Source: Endothia cerciana (taxonomy: Eukaryota > Ascomycota > Sordariomycetes > Diaporthales > Cryphonectriaceae). Taken from it: a stretch of 64,000 bases of DNA. The notes beneath the pieces were generated by a model. It did not search any database, was not told where the DNA came from, and worked only from the letters and a program-made list of their open reading frames with translations. The stretch covers positions 1 through 64,000 of the forward strand of contig JALRMH010000046.1 in the NCBI GenBank assembly GCA_026119935.1, written 5' to 3'. Shown in pieces: positions 46,168 to 57,129 of the stretch; positions within the stretch are counted from its first letter, which is position 1; the number at the start of each line of letters is the position of its first letter. Position numbers and translations under genes: made by a program.

Positions 46168-46889
46168 TCAGACAAAGATACGAGTGACGTTGACAGCCAC
46201 GCACGTGGGGTTGGTAGGCGGTCCCCCTGTTACCCAGGCAAGGGTCTGGTAGTAATACGACAAGCTGAAGGTCCAGCAAGCGTACCACTAGCAACAGAAA
46301 TATCAGTCAGAGGGTGTGCTGCAATGTCACAGCGGGAGGGGGGGAGCGGGAGGGGGGGGGGGCGGGGGTTTTCAGGACCACATCGGCCACTCACCTGATA
46401 CAACGGGTACGGCGTGATCTCGGCGGGATACGTCCCGGACGTGAAGTTCTTCTCGTCCACGTACCCCGAGTAGATGAACAGTTTGTCGTCGCCGTCGAAC
46501 CCGACGTAGTCCGCGCCGTCCGACCCGGGCTCCAGCTCGGGCGCCACGACGTTGCTGTCCAGCGGCGGGGTGAACACCAGGCCCTCGGACACGTTCAGGG
46601 TGCCGGACTGGAGCACCCAGACGAGCACGCCCGTCTCGTACGCCCCGCCCGTGTCGCTGTCCGAGACGTTGAGCGCGAAGGTGTTGTAAGTGGCCGCCGT
46701 GCCGTCGGTGCCCGCCAGGCAGAGCTCCTCGATGGCGGCGCCGGCGTGGCACGCGTCGAGGAACTGCCCGTCGATGGTGGCGTTGGCGCTGGAGAGCTGC
46801 AGGGTGAAGGGCGCGGAGGTGTTGTAGGTCTGCGCCGAGGCCAGGGAGGCCGCGGCGGCGAGGAGGGTCGGTATTGTGCACTTCATCAT
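46168..46889 (-). CDS. Secreted protein of unknown function (Pezizomycotina-type)
   Basis: There are two exons, 46889-46395 and 46287-46168, giving 204 aa. The 107-nt intron (GTGAGT...GCTAG) rejoins PYPLYQ-WYACWTFSLSYYYQTLAWV. MMKCTIPTLLAAAASLASA is a signal peptide; the second Met (46886) is an equally possible start. The mature protein has about six N-glycosylation sequons (NTS, NAT, NVS, NFT and similar) and four or five cysteines. It has a beta-rich look: FTLQLSSANATIDGQFLDACHAG, then VLVWVLQSGTLNVSEGLVFTPPLDSN. It resembles a common extracellular family of filamentous ascomycetes with no assigned function, and I will not name a domain. It is likely cell-wall or secreted. The intron has an 11-base homopolymer. 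Confidence 0.8.
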
Positions 46890-48568
46890 GGTGATCCGAC
46901 GTGACGTCGAGTGAGTGGTGACTTGGAGGGGGAGGAGGAGGAGGGGAGAGGTGGGAGAAAGGGAGGAAGCTTTGGGACGTGGTCGAACCAGTTAATATAG
47001 CTGTAAGGGACCGGAGGAGGGGGGGGGGGCGTGGTAGATAAAAGGAGGGACGCAGTGGCGAGCGATGCGCTGCTGTGGGTGATCGTCGGTGAGTGGAGAG
47101 ACGTCGCATCCTAAAGGTACATATACGGGGAAAGGCCTGCGAGGGCGGGAGGGACCTCACGATGCTGTGACCACGTCCCACCGCATCTAGCCTACTAGCT
47201 GGCATAGTACCTACCGGCTTCAGCTCGCGCACTGACCAGAGTGGATTCGGCATCGCGGTGGCGGCCTAACCCACCCCTCGTCGTGGAGCTTCGACCAAGA
47301 GGGCACAAGTCACACAGCCAGACCAGCCGAGACGTCGACTTAGCGAGGCCGGGCAGCCCGTAGGCGGGCAGGTCCCGCGTGAGCCGGCGCGCTGATCGCT
47401 AGACAATCCGGGCGGGCGGATGGATGGTCTAGCGACGAACCCACCCCCTCTACGCCTGAGGAGAGGGAAAGGCGAAGACAGTATCGGGGAGAGAGAGAGG
47501 GAGGAGCGGTGTCTCGATCCGGGAAACCGCCTTGTCCTGCGTCATACAGAGGCGACCATCGTGCCATATCCAGCGTGGCGCGGCTGCGGGTGCCCGTATT
47601 ATGTATGTGTAAGCGCAGGATCTGGTATGCGCAATATAGTGTTGGGCAAAAGTCGACGTGACCTACTAGGAACCCGTTGGCGCTGACGGCACGCAAAGGG
47701 ACGTTCGTTGTTTGGTGGTCCACAGAATTGCTGAGGTTAGGGGAGGGTTGGATCAGCGTTGGCTGTTGGCGATCTTCCAAAGGGGAACGGCCCTCCCTAC
47801 CGCCCTACCCAATCTCTTCATCGGATCTGCGGTGATGATGCCTACCCTCTGGCAATGCGACCCTGTCTTTGGCCGTGTCAATGGCAGGTTCCCTTCCCTT
47901 GGGACCAAAGTGGACAGTCGTTGTCTCGTATTCCCTTCGTCATGTGTTCCATGGCTGCACGGTTGGTGCCGTCGTCCCTTTACCCCCCCCCCCCCGGGAA
48001 GGACGTTTGACTAACCTTAAAGGCAACCATGGGGCGGAAGTGGGGAGGTGATCACCAGGGCTCTGGCGCAGGGTGAGCAGATGGGATTCCTCAGCTTCTC
48101 GATCGAGATGTGGAGCCGACTACGGGATTAACCTCATCTTTTTCCGTCTCAGAGGGGGGAACCAAATAATAATAATAATAAGAGATGCCACGATATCCTG
48201 AACTGAAACGGCGGCGCGAAGAGCTGACCCGTGCTGCGGGATTGGACACGGCATCACGGCCGAGACATTCCAGTGACCACGCCCGCCGGCGAACCTACGA
48301 TGTTGCTCGCGCCGAGCATCATGCCCCCTCGCGATCAAGCTTCCGTTGGAGGGCCCCGGCTTATGACGGCATCGGGACCTCCATGGGTTCCTCTTGTGTC
48401 CTGAATCTTTATGTCCTGAAACGGTGACAAGCGTGGGTATCCTTGTGGCCCCCACCCCACCCCATATCCCAGAGGATATGAAGATAGGCAGCTTGCCTCA
48501 ACAGGAGAGGACACTGCTCATGTTTTCTGACCACGTCCAACATAAACACCAAATCCGCCCTAGCCACT
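46890..48568. other. Intergenic region between secreted-protein gene and 5S rRNA
   Basis: No protein gene is supported. It has G or C homopolymers near 47019-47028 and 47986-47997 and an AAT microsatellite near 48166-48180. The first part should contain the promoter of the minus-strand secreted-protein gene. Confidence 0.55.
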
Positions 48569-48687
48569 ACATGCGGCCATAGGTAGTGGAGAACTTGGGA
48601 TCCCGTCTGCTCTCCCCTAAATAAGCCACTAACCGCTGGATTAGTAGTTAAGTGGGTGACCATTAGCGAATACCCGGTGCTGCATGT
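48569..48687 (+). rRNA. 5S ribosomal RNA gene (dispersed copy, divergent variant)
   Basis: About 119 nt can be aligned by eye with fungal 5S rRNA. It starts ACATGCGGCCATAGG, has TAAGCCACTA in the box-A region and AGTGGGTGACCATTAGCGA in the box-C region, and ends near GTGCTGCATGT. Helix I closes as nine pairs (ACATGCGGC with GCTGCATGT, one G-U). Helix II changes are also paired (TAGTGG with CCACTA). A long T run directly downstream is a strong RNA polymerase III terminator. Several positions differ from the usual Sordariomycete sequence, so this could be a minor variant or a young pseudogene, but the compensated pairs favour function. Confidence 0.85.
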
Positions 48688-48708
48688 TTTTTTTTTTTTT
48701 ATTGTTTT
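48688..48708 (+). terminator. RNA polymerase III T-run terminator of the 5S gene
   Basis: A T tract of more than ten bases follows immediately after the 5S 3' end, with a second T run a few bases later. Runs of four or more T on the non-template strand terminate Pol III. Confidence 0.8.
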
Positions 48709-49026
48709 TTTTATATCGCCCTTCTGGCTTTCACATCTTCTACTGTTTATATGTATATATTTATTTATTCTTTACTGCATGACGGTCGGCTGTGTCAGGA
48801 GTATTCAGCAGACCAATGTTTCCGTGATAACATTTCTGCATACCATTCTCCGGAGCTTTTGAAATCTCGTGTCTCTGGTGCCCCCCCCCCCGGCGGGAAA
48901 GGAAAAAAAAGAGGAAAAAAAAAAGGAAAGAAAAGCTGGACCGGTGTCATTGAGCACACCGCCATATTCTTGAATCAGAATCTATTCCTGGATACTAAAA
49001 TGCTAACTTGAAAGGTTTTACGGAGT
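48709..49026. other. Short AT-rich spacer
   Basis: This is an AT-rich stretch with A runs and a C run near 48882-48891, between the 5S gene and the 3' end of the membrane-protein gene. No gene is seen. Confidence 0.6.
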
Positions 49027-51829
49027 TCAATTATCCGAGCCCAAGAGCCTGCTGCGCTGCATCTCCTGGCCGGTGTAGGGGGGCGGGGAGACAGGACCAC
49101 GAGGACTGCCTTGCTTTTGAGAATCTTGCTGACTCTGTCCAGAATTATCGCTTGTCGGTCCGGCAGTAGCGTCGCCCTCAGAGAGCATCTGCAACGAGTC
49201 CAGCGACGCCCGCCTCGTCTGCCTCAGCACCGGACCGGACCCGAGGACCTTCGTAAACCCCCACTGGTCGTCGCCCACCTTCTCGAGCCCAAGCTTCCTC
49301 ACGGTGTAAACACCCGCCTCGTCGTCTTCGTCGGAGTCGTCACCATCCCGGCCCAGCACCATGATCGAGCCCGACTTCCTCAGTGGCCGTCTTCCTGATC
49401 CCTCTCTCTTCCCCCTTGACCGCCGCCGGGTCCCGCGCCTCCGCCTCGCACCACTCCGCGATGACGCTGTCGACGCTCAGGCAGCTGCGGACGGCCAGCG
49501 TGGACGACGAGTAGTGGCTCATGGCCCAGACGGCGGCGATGACCCCGAGCAGCGTCGACAGCAGGCAGAGGGACACGAGCGTCCACAGCGGCGCGCGCTC
49601 GACCCGCGCCAGCAGCATGGCGGTCCGCGCCTGCTCGTAGACGGTCGAGGCGTTCCGCACGGCGTACGAGAGGTACGCCCCGTGGGCCTGGCGCGCCGAG
49701 CTCTCGACGAGCAGCTGCAGGTCGTCGTAGCCGACCAGGCCGCTGATGTTGGGCTTCATCAGGGCCGACAGCATGTTCGTCACCGCCCCCGAGCTCGTAG
49801 GCGTCCACGCTCCCGTACGGCGCGAAGTACTCGAGGAGGTCCCACACGTGCTTGTCCGCGGCGGGGCCCGGGCCGGAGGCAGTCGTCGTGCCATTTATCC
49901 GCGTGTAGTTCACGGTGTGCAGTGAGATCTCGCACGAGTATATGAACGGGAGGTTCTGCACGAGGCTCTCCCCTGTATCGTTCCAGTCTCCCGTCTCGTC
50001 GTAGAACATGCCCATTACCAGCGCGTACACTGGGCGAGTTGTTGGTCAGCAAATGTAAAGGCCGTGAGTCTCATCTCATGGGGACGCGTCGCATGCTCTC
50101 AGTAGGCTTCGGGACGAGACAAGGCTGTTAGCAGAGCAGGGGACTTACTGGGGCCATCGGGCGGCGTCGAGTTGAAGGTGTATACCATGTCCGTCGTGTT
50201 CGTCAGTGCCCATGAAACGGACGCGCCGCTTGGGTAGTACCACTCGTTCAGGTAAGACATGTTCGGCGACGTGAACCAGTCGAAGACTAGTGATAGTTAC
50301 CGCGAACTATCCCAGACCATGTACGCGTACTCGCCGCTAATGTTGCTCGTTCTCTGCATCACCCAGTCCTCGGTCTCACTCGAGTCCTCACCCATAAGCC
50401 ACTGGTACGTAAGTCCGAACTGTACCATCCAACGTCAGCCACCAAGAAGGTAAATCAGGAGGCCGCTCACATGTCGAGCTCTATTCAGAACAAGGAATCC
50501 TGTGATCGCGCTGCAGCGAAGGGGGGCAAACGGTCTGGCTAGAGCAAGCTGGGGGTAGTGGGCACACCGGGGGGGTTTTGGGGGGGGGGGGGCCAGGCGG
50601 GCGGGCGGAGAACGCGGAACACACTCACATCGCACCCGAGTGTGTAATTGTCAGCAAACATATCACCACCGTGCCGTGTATCAGCCGTCCACCAGTATGA
50701 CGATCGTATGTCTGTACAGCTGGCGGATGCGGCCATGGTGGTAGCTAGAAAGTCCCTGTCCCCGGCGTCCGCGGCGGACGTCTCAGCCGATAGAGGAACT
50801 ATGTAGCTGTAATCTGTGCCGTTCACGCCCGCGCTCAGGAGATCGTAGTTGGAGGACTCTCCACTGACGATCTCGTAGGGGTCTATCGTGGTTAGAGAAG
50901 AATCTGCCGAAGTGTCCTCGAAACACACCACCGGGTCTTCGGCGGTGTAGTTCGCATGGTAATACTTTTCGGCGTCACTGTAGGCACCTGTTGGTACTGT
51001 ACCGCGCAATCCGTGAACTTCGGCGAGAGAGTCATGTTACGTGGCGAGCTGACATTCTGGACTTTGTAGCCGTCGACGGTGGACGTTGAGACATGGAACC
51101 AAGTGTCGGCGGCCCAGATCGCATAGCTCTGCAACAGCTGGTAGTTAGTCCATCGTGCCACTGGACGTTTTGAGATATGCGATGGAGCAGGACAAGATTG
51201 CTGTCGCTGGTCGCGCGTGTCCTGGCCCCTTCGATTTTACCCCTTGCGGCTGAGCACTGAGGAGCGTCGGGCATATAGTATGTACTCACGATCAGGCTCG
51301 TTGTGATAAACACAGCTCCCATCATGTCCAGAGCCAGCACGGTCGTCTCTCCCCGCTTCTTCTTCATCTTGGGCGTTGGGGTCAGGAGCCATGAGAACAG
51401 CCCAGCAAGAGAGCCGTCCACGAGTCGGATTAGGATGCCCAGCTGCCGGGGCGAGGGGAGGGAGTTGGTCCTCCCCAGCCTGGTGTCGCGGCTTATGGAG
51501 TTGGCAACAGCTAGGGCGAGCAGTGCTAGGGTTGCTGGCGGGACATAGGGGGCTAGAGACGAGAGCCATGAGGCTGCTGTCGTTAGCCGGGTAGCCGAGA
51601 AGTCGATATAGTACACCGTCGGGTCGGGCCTGGAATAGTTGTCGAATACAGAGGTGAGGTCCGCGTGGGGAACCTGATATCGGAGCACGAGGACCAAGAG
51701 GCCCGCAACGATGAGAGCCAGCGGGACGGTGGCGATGAACATGGACATGATGACGACGAATCGAAGTTTACCCAGGCCCGGCAGGCGCTGGCCTGGCTGC
51801 GGTTTTGCATGCTTCTCGCGAGATGCCAT
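49027..51829 (-). CDS. Multipass membrane protein of unknown function, apparently disrupted (possible pseudogene)
   Basis: Recognisable pieces on the minus strand are 51829-51290, 51128-51041, 50987-50629, 50419 to about 50149, and 50029-49027. The N-terminal part has three membrane segments (about residues 23-50, 85-115, 165-180). A large glycosylated loop follows (AIWAADTWFHVSTSTVDGYKV...), then one more span (APLWTLVSLCLLSTLLGVIAAVWAM) and a polar tail with VYTVRKLGLEKVGDDQWGF. This resembles a Sordariomycete membrane family containing ADTWLH. Three faults appear: an in-frame TAA at 50297-50299, and two places where the frame changes and is restored if one G is removed from a five-G run (plus-strand C runs 49786-49790 and 49411-49415). 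They could be real lesions or homopolymer errors. An intron removing the TAA is possible but would also remove coding-like residues. Confidence 0.6.
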
Positions 51830-53487
51830 GGCCCATCCGTCTCTGGTCAGCAGTGGCGTCTCGCCGTGTTCAGTAACCCGAAGGGAGGCAGAGATAGTGA
51901 CCAGTTCGGTCTAGGACGACGAGAGACGTCAAAACAGCCGTCCGTGGGAGAAGGGATTATAAAGCAGCACGTCCTTTTGATATCAGGGTATCAAAACTCC
52001 GGAGTCTGGCTTGCAACCAACTACGAGTTTCGACCCTATTCGCCCTGGTCCGGTTCATGAACGGAAGCCCGACTATGCAGTTGGTTCGAGTGATTCGTCG
52101 GGAACCCCAGACGCGCACCAAGATATGGGTCGAAGGATCAGACGCTCCACGCCGCTGGCGACAGGGCCAGGCCATGCGGCGGGTAGGAGATGGTATTTCG
52201 ACCCGCAGACTGCTTGTTTAAGCACGCCGTCCGATCTTCATATGTGGCCAAGGGGCCATGCCTCCTTATTATGAAAGCAGGTAGACGGGGGATATCCTGC
52301 GGACGGGTATTGACCGCCCATCTCCGCCGGCGGGCACGCTCACCGTGCGGTGAATGACGGTTCATGTCTTTCCCGGCCAGAGAGAAGGCCCCCCGACCAA
52401 CACAGATGGCATTCCGCAAGGCCTACCTTTCTGCTGTGCTTGGATCTTCCGCGCTGCAACCCATTGTGTTTTCCCGATCGGCAGTGGTCAGCCGTTCATC
52501 TCTCGCGCGTAAGGCTTTCGTGGTGGCCACGATGTCCTCCGGGCCCAGCTTGAAGACATAGTCACGAAGTATGATGCACCGATATACAGGAAGTGTCGCA
52601 TCGGATCTCGGAAGTCGAGGTACGGAAGCCCTGGTGAGATTCCCAGCCCTTCAAGAAGGGGGAATTGGGCCTGCAAAGAGAAAAGAGAACAAAACCCCAG
52701 GATGCGTTTTACCGTAACAAGTAAGCTCTTCAGGCCGGGCGTGAGACCTCTGCAGGGAGCCCCTGCAGGGAGCCCCTGCGGTTGGTCGCCCCCAGTAACC
52801 AATCCGTGGGGCGGCAGCACGGGGGGGGGGGCGGGTACTGTGGTACGGCGGTCTTATGTGCTCGTGGTACCTGTAGCGTAAAGGTTGATGGGCGGTGCAG
52901 AACCCATCAGGGTCCCACATTTTACCAGCCACCAGAGTATCACCTCGTCCTCCCTCCCACCGCGTCTTGTTCTGGCACGGGCCAGCTCGGGCAGGTTGGT
53001 CTCTTGGGTCTCACAGATTTCCGCGAGACCTCTTCCGCCGCCCTCACTCTTCCGCTCTCGAGCAAACAATGGTCGCTCGATCCCCAGGAGCCCGTCGAAG
53101 AACCTCCTGTCCCCTGGGAGCTCGAGGCTAGCATCTACCCCGCCACGGCAGCTACCAGCTCGTGTCACCGGCGAGTTGCCATAGAAACCTGGGGCTCACC
53201 ACTGACCACTTGCAGACACATGCCAACCTTTTTTTTCCTCCCCCCCTCCCCCCTACCCCATAACCTTCTTTTCGATTTCCACACGTGCCCGGGACCATTC
53301 CAACCTTATCGATGAAAGAGAGCCGGTTTCCCGACCGTACCGCAGCTCACCTCACCTCACCTCACCGCCCGCTGCCCACCTCGTCACCTTTACACGCTGC
53401 CGCAACCGCCTGCACGCGCATTGACGTACACGACCAGACGGGACTGCTGAGCCCCACGACGCGAGCCGCCGCCGGCGACCCGCCATC
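51830..53487. other. Intergenic region between divergent genes
   Basis: This lies between the membrane-protein start (-) and the cytochrome b561-like gene (+), so it should hold both promoters. No gene is seen. It has a short tandem 13-mer at 52750-52779 and CTCAC repeats at 53345-53364, the latter in the probable leader of the b561-like gene. Confidence 0.55.
52750..52779. repeat. Short tandem 13-mer (CTGCAGGGAGCCC)
   Basis: Two full copies of CTGCAGGGAGCCC plus a partial third, in the spacer between divergent genes. The unit is partly self-complementary around CTGCAG. Confidence 0.85.
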
Positions 53488-56279
53488 ATGGCGCCGCTGG
53501 ACGACTTGTCCGCGCCAGGCACGGCAACCTATGACTCGGATACCATGAACGTGGGCGATGGCACATGGGACTTCACCAGGAATGACTTCCTCCTGCCCAA
53601 CCTCGTGGGCCTGAACCTGGCGACCACGCAGTACAACGGTAGGTCTCGATGCCCCTTCCAGGGACTGAGCCCCAAGGGGACCGATCGCTGACAGGAGGCT
53701 TCTCTGCCCAACCTGCAGGCATGGGCAATCGCTTCTCGACCATGCCGCAGTACCACTCGCTCATCAAGGCCCACGGCATAATAGCGACGATCGTCTTTCT
53801 CTTCATCGTGCCGGCTGCCGTCTTCTACGCTCGCTTCTACACCCGGAGGCCAGGGTCTGCCATCCGCTACCACGCATATCTCCAGATCCTTGCCGTGCTT
53901 CTGACGACAGTCGTCTTCGTCCTCGGCTGGTTCGCCGTCGGCCCGAGTCGAAGCCTGACCAACCCCCACCACGGCATCGGCGTCGCCATCTACACGCTCA
54001 TCCTGGTGCAGATCATCGGTGGGCGGCTCATTATGAGCGTCAGGGGTCGGTCGCTCAGGGTTATGCTGCATCAGTGGTTCGGACGAACCGTTGCTCTGCT
54101 AGGGATCGCACAGGTGCCACTGGGTCTAGCCCTCTACGGGTCTCCCACGTATCTCTTTGTGCTGTACGCAATCTGGATGGCCGCCCTGCTTGTCCTGTAC
54201 TTCATCTTTAGCTACCGGGCCTGGGACCGGCCGGAATATGTCCCTCGCGACGGACGATCCGAGGTCACCCGCTCCGAGCGCTACGAGCGGAAGTCGGGTG
54301 GAGGAGGAGGGGCGTCGCGGTGGCTGGGCCCACTCGCGGCCGGTGGCGGCCTGTGGGCATTGATGCGCGGCCGGGAGAGGGAGAGATCCCGGAGTAGGGA
54401 GGGGAGCCGCAGCCGATCGCGCGCGTCGAGACTGCGGAGTCGCAGCCGTGCGCCCGAGGTGATCCCGTCGCGGCGCGAAAGCTATGTTGACGAGGAGAAA
54501 TACTCCGAACGTTACAATGAGAGACCGAAAAAGAACAGCGGCGGCGGCTTCACGGATAGGCTCCTGGGGCTTGGCGCCGGTCTTGGCGCCGGTGCCCTCA
54601 TTGCTCGTGTCATGGGGAGGAGAAACCGCAGGGCCGAGGATGAGGAGTACTCGGCGGTTGCGCCAGACACTCCAAACAGGAGACGCAATTCGAGGTCCGG
54701 CGGGCGACACGGCGGTACGGTCGTGACTGACTATAGCGATGAGTACGACGACCACCGCAGAGACGGGCGAAGGTCACCACTGCTGCCAGCCCCGGGCCGC
54801 CCGTCAACCATGGCAGCAGCTATCAGCGCAGCTGAGGCGCGGCCGGGAGCCTCGAGGCCGGCGAGGCCGATGACCCCCCATCGCCATGGCGAATCGAGAA
54901 TCGACAGCACCTTGGACTCGGACTACTCATCTTATGTCAGCCCCTCCGGGGTCGACCAAACAGATCGCCGTGGCAGTCATGCCGCCGAGAAAGGCCTGCT
55001 AGCAGGAATCGGTCTCGGGTGGTTTACCAAGAGGATGAAAGACCGAAGGGATCGGAAGGAGGAAGAGCGACTGAGAGCCGAGGAGGACGAGAGGCGGGCC
55101 GGACTGCATGAGCCGAGATACACCGGAGACGGATATGAACCCAGTACTCCACCACGGAGAAGGGATTCACGCCGTGCATCAATCCGGCCGACCCCACAGG
55201 GTAGAACGGGGACACAGGCGTCTCGCCTGTCGGAGGAGTCGTCGCTTATTGAGCCACGCCCGCTGTCAGGATACGACGCGTCCCTGGGGGCCCCGCTCGC
55301 CGGAGACTATCAGCAGTACCGTCCGCCACCACCAGGGCCTGTGCCTCCGCCAGTAGGACAGTATGCGCAACAGACCCCTCTAGCGCCTTCTCCTATGCCA
55401 GGCGCCCCTCCTGTCCCTGGTGCTCCTCCTGTCCCAGGCGTCATACCGGTGCCCGTGGCCGAGGCCAACACGCCTCACTCCAGGTCCCACTCAAGACACA
55501 GCTTTGTCGAGCCGGCAGCGATGCCCGTGATGCCGGACGACCCACGAGGCATTCTCGCAAGAAGTTCTGAGAGCGATTCGTACTTTTCGCGGTCAGAGAG
55601 GAGAAGATCTGAGAGCCGACAGAGGGCGGGTGAGGCGGCGGCGGCGGCGGCGGCGGCGTCTGCCGATGTCCTCGCCGCAGAGCAAGAGGCGCAGAGACGA
55701 GTGGAGGAGGAGGGATCAGGTCCCAGAGGCAAGACACCGCCAGTCGCCGTCAAGGTCAAGGTGCACGACGACAAAGACCGCAATGTGACGCTGCGGCGCC
55801 TTACCGAGGAAGAGGCTACGGCAGCGCGGCGAGCCCGAAGACGACGTGCCGACTCGGCTAGCAGCCTGTCCGGTAGCGAAGTCGCATCAGGGTCTCGCTC
55901 ACGATATAGACGCGACACCAGCCGGCGTCGAGCGGCGGAGGAGGCCGCCGAGGGCGTGGTAGAACCTGTATCCCCACCCCAGGCTTCCTTTGCAGGGCCC
56001 AGGAGACCCAAGGACTCGGCCTACTACTCGGGACCACCACCGGTAGGCGGACCAGCAGGGGGCCAACCCGCGGCCGGGGCGACGGTATCGAGTCTGGCCA
56101 GCTTACAGAGTCCTGGTAGCCACGGGACTTGGAGCGGTATGAGTCCGACTGGTACTCCTGGTGCGCCCGGCCCTAGCGAGGCGAGCGCGACGGCATCAGC
56201 GGCGGAGAGGAGGAGGCGGCGCAGGCTGGAGAGGAGGAACGAGAGACCGCCGGCGACCGGGACGGTAGACTTCACTTGA
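53488..56279 (+). CDS. Cytochrome b561-like membrane protein with long RS-rich disordered tail
   Basis: There are two exons, 53488-53638 and 53719-56279, giving 903 aa; the 80-nt intron (GTAGGT...TGCAG) falls after TTQYN. The core (about residues 65-215) has five hydrophobic spans. Histidines at 69, 102, 135 and 168 lie on or beside them, evenly spaced by 33 residues, as expected for the two haem pairs of the b561 fold (transmembrane electron transfer). No DOMON domain is seen before it. The remaining 690 residues are low complexity: an RS/SR-rich block (RERERSRSREGSRSRSRASR), a glycine-rich hydrophobic patch (LLGLGAGLGAGALIARVMG), Pro-rich repeats (PGAPPVPGAPPVPG), a poly-Ala run and Arg/Glu-rich segments. 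Function of the tail is unknown. The combination is found as a hypothetical protein in filamentous ascomycetes. Confidence 0.8.
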
Positions 56280-56705
56280 TTAATGGGGATGTTCTGGTCC
56301 ATGGCGTTCTCCTTCTCTGTTTTCTTGCATGAGGCGGGACCATCGAGTCCTGCCTGGCGTCTTGGGGGAAGGGGGGGGGGGTTTCATCCGGGTATTGAAG
56401 ATGGCTAATAGGGGTCTTCATGGGAGATATCGCTGGTTCTTTGGGCTGCTCATATACCCTGCGGAGGGGTGTGTTCTTTCGCAACATTCGGTGATACGGG
56501 GCAATTTTCTTTCTTTTTTCTTCATTGGAACGATCCTGATGAAAAGTGTTGGAGGTACGGTCAACGTTATGAAAAAGACATAATGAGAACCATGAAGGGT
56601 CACACAGACGACCTCGCTCTGAAAGTTGAACCGCTTTATCGTTGAGCGGGTATGTTCTTCTTGGTGGCGTGTCCAATTCGAGGCCTACAATATGGAAATA
56701 AAATG

Positions 56706-56730
56706 CTGTGTGTGTGTGTGTGTGTGTGTG
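56706..56730. repeat. (TG)n microsatellite
   Basis: About twelve TG units in the spacer upstream of tafazzin. Confidence 0.95.
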
Positions 56731-56800
56731 GGCCTCTCAATTCCTGGCCAAGCAAAGCAGTTCATGCGCTGCTGCGGCTGATGAAGTACCATGTAAGTAG

Positions 56801-56841
<41 letters not shown>
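56801..56841. repeat. (GTGCCT)n hexanucleotide repeat
   Basis: Nearly seven perfect GTGCCT units, ending in GTGCCGGCCGGC. It lies about 290 bp before the tafazzin start codon. Confidence 0.95.
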
Positions 56842-56842
<1 letters not shown>

Positions 56843-57129
56843 GCCGGCGCATCTGCAGGGGTCCTGCATCGATGAAGAGCTTTGCTCCCCGTCGTCATCG
56901 GAAATTTCTCGGCTGAGCCGCAGCGCGCACATCATCATCCTCGACAATCCTTCTCCTGTCGCTTCCCACGCACGGCACACGGACCGCATTTCGATGGCAG
57001 GGGCGCTGGTAGGGCAATGAGAGCGTCCCAACATCTTCGAGCCGGCATCCACGTCTGAGCTTCGCCGGTGGGGGACCTTGGGCATCTTCTTCGGGACCAG
57101 CTCATCGCCTCCCTCGTCCTCGACCCGCC

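Larger units (their letters stand above)
56280..57129. other. Intergenic region upstream of tafazzin
   Basis: No gene is seen. It contains a (TG)n run at 56706-56730, a hexanucleotide repeat at 56801-56841 and a 10-base G run near 56371. It presumably holds the tafazzin promoter. Confidence 0.6.

Noticed and set aside
49380..50030. Uninterrupted 216-codon reading of the membrane-protein exon past the first five-G run
   Set aside because: After AYELG the translation turns Arg/Gly-rich and loses the family pattern and membrane span, so it is an out-of-frame continuation.
56801..56841. Evenly repeated hexamer considered as CRISPR-like
   Set aside because: A 6-nt tandem repeat without spacers is a microsatellite; CRISPR arrays are not expected in fungi.
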